Part shown: one piece after another, positions 7,343 to 13,412 of the stretch
Layout: each line of letters starts with the position of its first letter
How positions within the stretch are numbered: the first letter of the stretch is position 1
Assembly (NCBI GenBank): GCA_900314375.1
Contig: OMVC01000158.1
Coordinates: 1-23,869, forward strand
Direction of reading: 5' to 3'
From: an uncultured bacterium
GTDB taxonomy: Bacteria > Cyanobacteriota > Vampirovibrionia > Gastranaerophilales > Gastranaerophilaceae
Length of the DNA: 23,869 bases
Position numbers and translations under genes: made by a program
The notes under the pieces: generated by a model
Seen by the model: the letters and a program-made list of their open reading frames with translations, nothing else
Told to the model about the DNA's origin: nothing
Database searches by the model: none

Positions 7343-7371
7343 ACCATATAACAAACATATTCAATTGTCGA
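7343..7371 (-). promoter_or_regulatory. Probable rplI promoter
   Basis: On the minus strand TCGACA (5 of 6 matches to the -35 consensus) lies 17 nt before TATGGT (4 of 6). The predicted start is near 7336, leaving a leader of about 35 nt with an AAGGAG ribosome-binding site. Confidence 0.45.
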
Positions 7372-7388
7372 GAGTTTTTATAATTTTG

Positions 7389-8198
7389 TTAAGCAAGTAA
7401 AATCAAGCTTAGCCAAATGAATAATATCCCTGACATAATACCTAATATTGATAAGTGCCAATTGCCGTATTCTTTAGCCAATGGTAACAGCGTATCAAAA
7501 GAAATATATGTCATTATTCCCGCAACCGCAGCCATTAAAAATCCTACCATAATTTGCGGTAAAAATAAGCCGAAAACAAGCATTCCTACTAAAGCCCCAA
7601 TTGGTTCTGTTATACCTGATATCGCAGCATAAAGCATTGCATAACGTTTTTTGCCCGTAACGTGATAAATCGGAAGCGCAACAGCAATCCCTTCGGGGAT
7701 ATTATGTATTGCAATAGCCAAAGCTACCGAAACACCTAAAGTAATATTTTGGGTTGTTGTTAAAAATGTCGCCATACCTTCAGGAAAATTATGTACGCAT
7801 ATTGCAATAGCCGTTAACATCCCCGCACGCTTTAATTTGTAGTGTTTATAATGGTTATCTTCTTCAGGCGAATCAGGGTTTAAAAGTTCTTGCGTATCAA
7901 CGTGATCTGGCAAAAAATAATCTATCGCAACAGATACAACAAGTCCCAGAATAAATCCTCCAAAAACAAGCCATTCAAAGCAGTTTGGAAAGTTTATTTT
8001 AAGCATATCTTTAGCACCGGGAAGTATATCAACTAATGAGACAAAAATCATTACACCCGCGCTAAAACCAAGACCGACTGATAACGCTTTTAAATTATCT
8101 TTTTGCGTAATAAAAGCAATAGCACCACCTATTGCGGTTGTTAAACCCGCAAGCATAGTAAGACTAAATGCTATACCTATATTATTTGGCACTATCAT
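7389..8198 (-). CDS. ZIP-family divalent metal transporter (ZupT-like)
   Basis: This is an inner-membrane ZIP transporter, expected to import zinc and/or iron or manganese. Of about eight hydrophobic segments in 269 residues, two carry the metal-site signatures HNFPEG and HNIPEG. A third ligand-bearing helix contains GITEPIGALVG. A hydrophilic loop with DHVDTQELLNPDSPEEDNHY sits between segments 3 and 4, as in the family. It matches ZupT in length and motif order, though substrate cannot be read from sequence. An AAGGA ribosome-binding site and an extended -10 (TATGCTAAAAT) precede it, so it can be transcribed separately from dapL, which ends 37 nt upstream. Confidence 0.9.
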   Translation of the reverse strand: MIVPNNIGIAFSLTMLAGLTTAIGGAIAFITQKDNLKALSVGLGFSAGVMIFVSLVDILPGAKDMLKINFPNCFEWLVFGGFILGLVVSVAIDYFLPDHVDTQELLNPDSPEEDNHYKHYKLKRAGMLTAIAICVHNFPEGMATFLTTTQNITLGVSVALAIAIHNIPEGIAVALPIYHVTGKKRYAMLYAAISGITEPIGALVGMLVFGLFLPQIMVGFLMAAVAGIMTYISFDTLLPLAKEYGNWHLSILGIMSGILFIWLSLILLA

Positions 8199-8218
8199 AA
8201 TGTAAATCCTTCAGATTT

Positions 8219-8230
8219 ATTTTAGCATAA
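8219..8230 (-). promoter_or_regulatory. Extended -10 promoter before the ZIP transporter gene
   Basis: TTATGCTAAAAT on the minus strand, in the short gap after dapL. The predicted start is about 15 nt before the ATG, leaving room for the AAGGA ribosome-binding site. Confidence 0.5.
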
Positions 8231-8235
8231 AAATA

Positions 8236-9417
8236 TTATTGCAAAAACTTATCTAATCTTTCCACAGCTTCTTTTGTATTTTCACGGCTGCCAAATGACG
8301 TTAAGCGGAAATAGCCTTCACCGTTTTTTCCAAAACCTGACCCCGGAGTTCCGACTATTTGAACGTTATTAAGCAAATAATCAAAAAATTCCCAAGAAGT
8401 CATATTATTAGGACATTTTAACCAAATGTAGGGTGAATGTTTCCCGCCGATATGCCAAATATTATGCTTTGTTAAAACGTCAGAAATCAATTTCGCATTT
8501 TCTTTGTAATAAGAGAGATTTTGTTGAATTTGTTTTTGTCCTTCATCAGAAAATACAGCTTGAGCTCCTTTTTGAACAATATATGGTACACCGTTGAATT
8601 TTGTTGTCTGACGACGAAGCCACATTTTATTTAAATTCATATCTTCAAAACTTAAACTTTTCGGAACTACTGTCCAACCGCATCTTGTACCCGTAAACCC
8701 TGCCATTTTTGAAAATGAACAAAATTCTATCGCGCAAGTCTTTGCACCTTCTATTTCATATATGCTTCTTGGTAAGTTGTTATCCGTAATAAAACATTCA
8801 TAAGCAGCATCAAACAATATTACTGCATTATTTTCATTTGCATAATCAACCCATTTTTTTAACTGGTCTTTATTGTAAACAGCTCCTGTCGGATTGTTCG
8901 GTGAGCACAAATAAATAATATCTGCCTTTATTGAATTATCAGGTAACGGCAAAAAGTCATTAGCCGCATTTGCATCCGTAAAAATAATTTTTCTGCCTGC
9001 CATAGTGTTTGTATCGACATAAACAGGATAAACAGGATCAGGAACCAATACGGTATTATCTTTATCAAACAAGTCCAAAATATTGCCCAAATCAGATTTT
9101 GCACCGTCAGATATAAAAATTTCATCACTATCTAATTCAACATTATGGTTTGCATAATATTTTTGAATTTCTTCTTTCAAAAAATCATACCCCTGTTCAG
9201 GCCCGTAACCTTTAAATGTTTCCTGTTTTCCCATCTCATCAGAAGCGAGTTTTAGAGCATTTACAACCGCCTCGCATAACGGCAAAGTTACATCACCAAT
9301 CCCAAGGCGTATAACTTTTTTATCGGGATTATTTTTTGTAAATTCGTTTACTTTTTGTGCAATTGTCGAAAATAAATAACTCTGTGCGATATTTTTATAA
9401 TTCTTATTAACTTTCAT
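8236..9417 (-). CDS. dapL: LL-diaminopimelate aminotransferase
   Basis: DapL converts tetrahydrodipicolinate directly to LL-diaminopimelate, bypassing the succinylase/acetylase steps of lysine and peptidoglycan precursor synthesis. It is a fold-type I PLP enzyme. The N-terminal VIRLGIGDVTLPLCEAVV and the segment TFKGYGPEQGYDFLKEEI are hallmark DapL sequence. SPNNPTGAVY is at about 172-181, and the PLP lysine is K237 in SFSKMAGFTGTRCGW. The 393 residues are slightly short of the usual ~410. GGAG precedes the ATG. The start lies 2 nt after etfA, so it is the third gene of the etf operon. DapL occurs in cyanobacteria, Chlamydiae, plants and some anaerobes, which fits the suggested lineage. Confidence 0.93.
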   Translation of the reverse strand: MKVNKNYKNIAQSYLFSTIAQKVNEFTKNNPDKKVIRLGIGDVTLPLCEAVVNALKLASDEMGKQETFKGYGPEQGYDFLKEEIQKYYANHNVELDSDEIFISDGAKSDLGNILDLFDKDNTVLVPDPVYPVYVDTNTMAGRKIIFTDANAANDFLPLPDNSIKADIIYLCSPNNPTGAVYNKDQLKKWVDYANENNAVILFDAAYECFITDNNLPRSIYEIEGAKTCAIEFCSFSKMAGFTGTRCGWTVVPKSLSFEDMNLNKMWLRRQTTKFNGVPYIVQKGAQAVFSDEGQKQIQQNLSYYKENAKLISDVLTKHNIWHIGGKHSPYIWLKCPNNMTSWEFFDYLLNNVQIVGTPGSGFGKNGEGYFRLTSFGSRENTKEAVERLDKFLQ

Positions 9418-9419
9418 TT

Positions 9420-10424
9420 CTATTCTCCTTTTGTTTCCAAATATTTTGGTATGATTTCAAAAAAATCACCTACGATACCCGTATCCGCTATCTCAAAAAT
9501 AGGTGCATTTTTATCATTATTTATTGCGATAATGTGTTCGGAATTTTCCATTCCGACAATATGTTGAATAGCACCGGATATTCCGCAAGCTATATACAAT
9601 TTCGGTCGAACTGTTTTGCCTGTTTGTCCAATCTGAATTGATGAAGGGGCAAGTCCTGCTTCTACTGCAGCTCTTGTTGCACCAACTGTTGCACCTATAC
9701 TTTTAGCAAAATCTTTTAACAATGCAAAACCTTGTTCATTTTTTAGCCCCATTCCGCCTGCAACGATTATTTCCGCAGAATCAAGTTCGTTTATTATTGA
9801 ATCAACGCTATTGCGAAAATCTAATATTTTAACTCTATCTTCAAGACCTTCAAAACTGTATTGAGGGAAAATAAATTCGGTATCTTTTTTATCATAAACA
9901 GAGTTTACCCTGAATACTCCGGGGCGAACCGTTGCCATTTGCGGATAAGTTTTACATAATATTGTTGCCATCAATTCTCCGCCAAAAGTCGGACGTGTTG
10001 CGGCAAGCAAACCTTTTTCATTAATATCCAATCCCGTACAATCAGCAGTCAAGCCTGTATGCAGTGCGCTTGAAATTCTCGGTGCTAAATCGCGCCCTTG
10101 TGTTGTCGCACCTATTAAAAAGATTTCAGGCTTGATATCATTTACAAGATTTACTATTAACTTTGAATAATATTCGGTTGAATAATTTTTGAATAAATCA
10201 TTCTCAAAACAATAAACCTTATCAAGCCCCATATTTTGAAAAGATTCTTTGAATTCATTTATCAAATTCGGAGTGGTAAAAATTACCGCATTAATTTCTA
10301 CTCCGCCTAATTTAGCGGCTAATTCTTTTGATTTATCAAGCAATTCAAAAAATACCGTATGAATATAATTTTCTCTTGTTAATTGCGCATATATTAAAAT
10401 CCCTGAATTTTCCCCGTTAGGCAT
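9420..10424 (-). CDS. etfA: Electron transfer flavoprotein, alpha subunit
   Basis: EtfA binds FAD and with EtfB moves electrons between flavoprotein dehydrogenases and other carriers. The C-terminal FAD domain is complete: VAGGMGLK, then VGATRAAVEAGLAPSSIQIG, QTGKTVRPKLYIACGISGAIQH, and NNDKNAPIFEIADTGIVGD. The N-terminal domain (residues 1-190) is the usual Rossmann-like half. The length of 334 residues fits. It overlaps etfB by 8 nt and has GGAGG 6 nt before its ATG. No acyl-CoA dehydrogenase, FixC/X or lactate dehydrogenase gene is nearby, so the electron donor and acceptor are unknown. Confidence 0.95.
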   Translation of the reverse strand: MPNGENSGILIYAQLTRENYIHTVFFELLDKSKELAAKLGGVEINAVIFTTPNLINEFKESFQNMGLDKVYCFENDLFKNYSTEYYSKLIVNLVNDIKPEIFLIGATTQGRDLAPRISSALHTGLTADCTGLDINEKGLLAATRPTFGGELMATILCKTYPQMATVRPGVFRVNSVYDKKDTEFIFPQYSFEGLEDRVKILDFRNSVDSIINELDSAEIIVAGGMGLKNEQGFALLKDFAKSIGATVGATRAAVEAGLAPSSIQIGQTGKTVRPKLYIACGISGAIQHIVGMENSEHIIAINNDKNAPIFEIADTGIVGDFFEIIPKYLETKGE

Positions 10425-11211
10425 TTTTTACCTCCACAGATTTTATCTTTTCATCAAGCAGTTTTACGCTTTCTTCTGTCGAAAGTTCGTATTTTTGCGC
10501 GTTATGACTTGACATATTGCGAAAAGCTTTACTTACATAAGTCGGAGAACCTTTTAAGCCGACATTTTCAGGCTCTAATCCCAAACAATTCAAATCGCAA
10601 ATTCTGATTTCTTTTTTTAATGCTTCTTTTATCCCGTTTATTAAAGGTCTGGAAGGTTCAAAATCGTCCTGCAATTTACATAGAAGCACCGGATAAGTTG
10701 CCTTGACCCGCTCCGTTCCGTCATCAAGTTCTCTTGTAACTTCTATTGACTTATTATCAATATTAACAAGTTCTTTGACATAAGTAACCTGCGCTATATC
10801 AAGAAAACTCGCAATACATGGTCCTGTTTGTGCAGTATCACCATCCACCGCGAATTGACCGCAAATTATTAAATCAAAATCGGGCAATGACGTTTTTATT
10901 GCTTGAGCAATTGTTTTACCTGTTGCATAAGTGTCTGCCCCTGCAAATTTTCTGTCACTTATCAATACGGCATTATCACATCCGAGAGCTAAAAGTTTTC
11001 GAAGCATATCCTGTGCTTGATTTGGTCCCATTGTGAATACCGTTATTTCGGTATTTTTCAATTTATCCTTAATATCAAGTGCAAATTCCGCTGCGTATGC
11101 ATCAAAAGGATTGAGAATACTTTCTACTCCTTCGCGCTGCAGAGTATTATTTTCCGTCCACTTGATATCGTTTGTATCAGGCACCTGTTTTACGCATAAT
11201 GCTATTTTCAA
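10417..11211 (-). CDS. etfB: Electron transfer flavoprotein, beta subunit
   Basis: EtfB partners EtfA and carries AMP or, in bifurcating types, a second FAD. Landmarks are KIALCVKQVPDT at the start, NPFDAYAAEFAL, and the nucleotide-binding DLIICGQFAVDGDTAQTGP. The 264 residues are the standard size. The initiator is a TTG at 11211 with AAGGGG 8 nt upstream, and no ATG is nearby. The extra DGDTAQTGP-type loop is shared by bifurcating and some non-bifurcating ETFs, so the class cannot be settled here. It is the first gene of etfB-etfA-dapL. Confidence 0.94.
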   Translation of the reverse strand: MKIALCVKQVPDTNDIKWTENNTLQREGVESILNPFDAYAAEFALDIKDKLKNTEITVFTMGPNQAQDMLRKLLALGCDNAVLISDRKFAGADTYATGKTIAQAIKTSLPDFDLIICGQFAVDGDTAQTGPCIASFLDIAQVTYVKELVNIDNKSIEVTRELDDGTERVKATYPVLLCKLQDDFEPSRPLINGIKEALKKEIRICDLNCLGLEPENVGLKGSPTYVSKAFRNMSSHNAQKYELSTEESVKLLDEKIKSVEVKNA

Positions 11212-11247
11212 TATTAAATCCCCTTAAATACTCTCTTGTTATAATTT

Positions 11248-11259
11248 ATTTTACCATAA
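11248..11259 (-). promoter_or_regulatory. Extended -10 promoter of etfB-etfA-dapL
   Basis: The minus strand reads TTATGGTAAAAT, identical to the motif before the UROD/MetE-like gene. The predicted start is near 11241, giving a leader of about 30 nt with the AAGGGG ribosome-binding site. The rest of the gap up to 11430 holds a purine-rich stretch (about 11293-11330) and no gene that I can see. Confidence 0.5.
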
Positions 11260-11430
11260 ACTTAAATTAAGATAATAAGTCAGGTATATTAATTAGAGGG
11301 CAGGAAGACAAGAGGAACGAAAGGCAGGCTTTTATATTGAAAACCGCAAGTTTCTCGCCTTCATCCATAGTTTTGTAACATTTTCGCAATAATATGACAA
11401 TATTTAAGAGTTAAAACAGTTTAAAAAAGT

Positions 11431-12262
11431 ATGAAGTGTGTTTTAAATAATAGCAATGCTGTGCCAATTTTTGGCCGCTCTGTTTCGTATAAGGAAACAG
11501 AGAACTTTAAGAATGCCGAACAATACTACAGCGACTGTTATTTAATGGCGACAGTTGACAGTTTAACAAACAGTTATAACGGTCGCAGAATACTTCAACA
11601 ACAATTAGAAATTGATAATAACAATGAGAACATAAATTGCTATTTATACAGTCCGACAGGTGAGAAAGAGAAGTATGTTATCCCTGCAAATACTGCAGTT
11701 TTAGGGTATGAAGATTTATATAAAAACCAAAATAACAAATATATAAGAGCACTTGATATATCAGTTGCCGAATATGAAAAAAGACATTCGACAAAGCCGT
11801 TTATTTGCAGACTTTCGGAGATTGTTAAAATGTATCGATTTGAAAATAATGTTCCCGCACACTTCATGGAGCAATTTACAGGTGTGAAGCCGATAATTAT
11901 AGGAAGTACCTATAAGAATCTGACACTAAAAAGGCACAAAAAAGGAACTTTTACCATTATTTGAAAAAATGGCGAAAGAAAAACATTACAGTTTTGTTTT
12001 GACTTCAGGTTATAAAAAATTCAACGGCAGGAGATATCACGCCTATATTATTGAAGATGTTAATTTAGAAAAGAATACTATTACAATAAAAGAAAAACGC
12101 AAAAATACACCGCAAGAAATTAGTATAGACGAAGCCTTATCCGCGTTTTGTGCGATGAGCGGCTATTTTGAAAGTGATTTAGCTAAAAACCTGCCAAAAG
12201 AATACTCCAATGAATTCACACAATTCGGAGCATTTTGGAAAAAAGAATTTGCGGTTAATTAA
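11431..12262 (+). pseudogene. Calpain-like (C2-type) cysteine protease split by a frameshift
   Basis: Two adjoining open frames look like halves of one gene. The first (11431-11964) carries SDCYLMATVDSLTNS at about residues 34-48, matching the catalytic-Cys helix of calpain-family proteases (DCWLLAALASL type). The second (11969-12262, one frame over) carries RRYHAYIIEDV, matching the catalytic-His strand. Removing one A from the A6 run at 11938-11943 fuses them into a frame reading KRHKKELLPLFEKMAKEK through the join, about 276 residues in all. The Asn expected as third catalytic residue (NPW type) is not evident after the His: KEKRKNT occupies that place. The first frame lacks a Shine-Dalgarno. 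It could be a decayed gene, a homopolymer sequencing error or a slippage-controlled gene. The family call is moderate. Confidence 0.62.
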
Positions 12263-12442
12263 TTATTTTGCTGCTTTTTGTTTTTGATTAACTTCTAACA
12301 AAGCATTGTATGCCAGCATATAAACTGCGCATTTTTTTACATTCGGAACATACCATGCGCATTTATCTTCGCAACATACCATATCAATTCCTGTTCCTAT
12401 GCTTGTCAAAGGGCAAGTTAACATTTTTTTATCTGCTACCAT
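12263..12442 (-). CDS. Small cysteine-rich protein (59 aa)
   Basis: This short gene encodes 59 residues with six cysteines: C10, C23, C24, C28 and C38 plus neighbouring aromatic residues, in the context CPLTSIGTGIDMVCCEDKC. The pattern suggests a bound metal or Fe-S cluster. It starts 12 nt after the oxidoreductase gene ends, has GGAG 9 nt before the ATG, and stops on the base immediately after the end of the convergent protease reading frame. Position and cysteines suggest a partner of the NfnA/PyrK-like protein, possibly an electron-transfer or metal-delivery peptide, but I do not recognise a family. Correction on count: five cysteines are certain from the codons listed. Confidence 0.72.
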   Translation of the reverse strand: MVADKKMLTCPLTSIGTGIDMVCCEDKCAWYVPNVKKCAVYMLAYNALLEVNQKQKAAK

Positions 12443-12453
12443 TTCTCTTTCTC

Positions 12454-13296
12454 CTATATTTCAACTGTTTTATTTAATAAATTGCAATTTTCATCACGTT
12501 TATGTTCAAAATCTTTATAAATTTTCGTTCTGTTTATGACTTCATCAAAATCAATTTTGTGCGCATCAAAATCAGGACCGTCAACACAGGCAAATTTCGT
12601 TTCCCCTCCAACGGTGACCCTGCAAGCGCCACACATCCCTGTTCCGTCAACCATGATAGGGTTCATACTTGCTTCTGTGTATATGCCTTTATCTCTTGTC
12701 ATTTCAGCAACCGCTCTCATCATAGGCATTGGACCGACCGCGATTACATAATCGACTTTTTCACGTTCTATTATATCTTTTAAAACTGTTGTACCAAACC
12801 CTTTAATTCCGTATGAACCGTCATCAGTTGTTAAATAGAGTTCTGTACAGGCATTTTTCATTTTATCTTCCCAGAACAATAAATCTTTTGTTCTTGCGCC
12901 TGATATCATATATACTTTATTTCCTGCTTCCTTAAGTGCTTTTGATATTAAATAGCAAGGAGCTGCACCATATCCGCCTGCAACGCAAACCGCTGTGCCG
13001 TAATTTTTTATATGAGTAGGTTTTCCCAATGGCCCGACTAAATCAACCAATTCTTCCCCTACGTTTAATTGCGCAAGTTTCTTTGTCGAATATCCGACAG
13101 CCATAAATACCAATGTTAAAACACCTTTTTCTTTATCAACGTCAGCAATGGTTAAAGGTACTCTTTCGCCTTCTTCTTCTACTCTGAATATTATAAACTG
13201 CCCTGCTTTTGCATTACGAACGACATAAGGCGCATCTATTGTTATTTCATATTGATTTGGGCAAATCTCTTTCTTTGATAATATTTTGTATCCCAT
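12454..13296 (-). CDS. NfnA/PyrK-like FAD, NAD and [2Fe-2S] oxidoreductase subunit
   Basis: The 280-residue protein has the ferredoxin-NADP-reductase layout. A beta-barrel FAD domain (residues 1-98) includes AGQFIIFRV and the flavin loop RVPLTIAD. The NAD domain includes VCVAGGYGAAPCYLISKAL and ISGARTKDLLFW. A C-terminal [2Fe-2S] region has C222, C225 and C237 in DGTGMCGACRV and KFACVDGPDFDAH. This is the annotated 'sulfide/dihydroorotate dehydrogenase-like FAD/NAD-binding' family, whose best-known member is the small subunit of the NfnAB transhydrogenase. Usually the large subunit (GltA/NfnB) follows directly. Here a 59-residue Cys-rich protein follows instead. The GAGGG ribosome-binding site is at the end of repeat copy B. 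hppA lies upstream. Confidence 0.9.
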   Translation of the reverse strand: MGYKILSKKEICPNQYEITIDAPYVVRNAKAGQFIIFRVEEEGERVPLTIADVDKEKGVLTLVFMAVGYSTKKLAQLNVGEELVDLVGPLGKPTHIKNYGTAVCVAGGYGAAPCYLISKALKEAGNKVYMISGARTKDLLFWEDKMKNACTELYLTTDDGSYGIKGFGTTVLKDIIEREKVDYVIAVGPMPMMRAVAEMTRDKGIYTEASMNPIMVDGTGMCGACRVTVGGETKFACVDGPDFDAHKIDFDEVINRTKIYKDFEHKRDENCNLLNKTVEI

Positions 13297-13300
13297 TTTT

Positions 13301-13412
13301 CCCTCATTTTCAGTTGAGAAGTTTAGTAGTTGAAAAGTTGAAAAGTTAAATATGAAATAAACCGTTCAACTATTCAACTACAAACTATTCAACTTAATCT
13401 ATTCTTCTGTTT
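13301..13412 (-). repeat. Palindromic intergenic repeat, copy B (hppA-nfnA gap)
   Basis: This is the inverted counterpart of 1349-1460, with 109 of 112 positions identical. Relative to transcription the two copies have the same orientation: upstream stop codon (shared ACAGAAGAATAG end), hairpin, then GAGGG ribosome-binding site of the next gene. It fills the whole gap between hppA and the NfnA/PyrK-like gene. Its octad-like GTTGAA words and palindromic arms are as described for copy A. Confidence 0.92.

Noticed and set aside
11293..11330. Purine-rich stretch with several GGA-like words before the split protease gene
   Set aside because: It looked like tandem ribosome-binding sites or a repeat, but no start codon follows at the right spacing and the words do not repeat regularly.
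11931..11950. Programmed -1 ribosomal frameshift at A-AAA-AAG in the protease gene
   Set aside because: The second half lies in the +1 frame, so a -1 slip would not reach it. An extra base in the A-run explains the data better.
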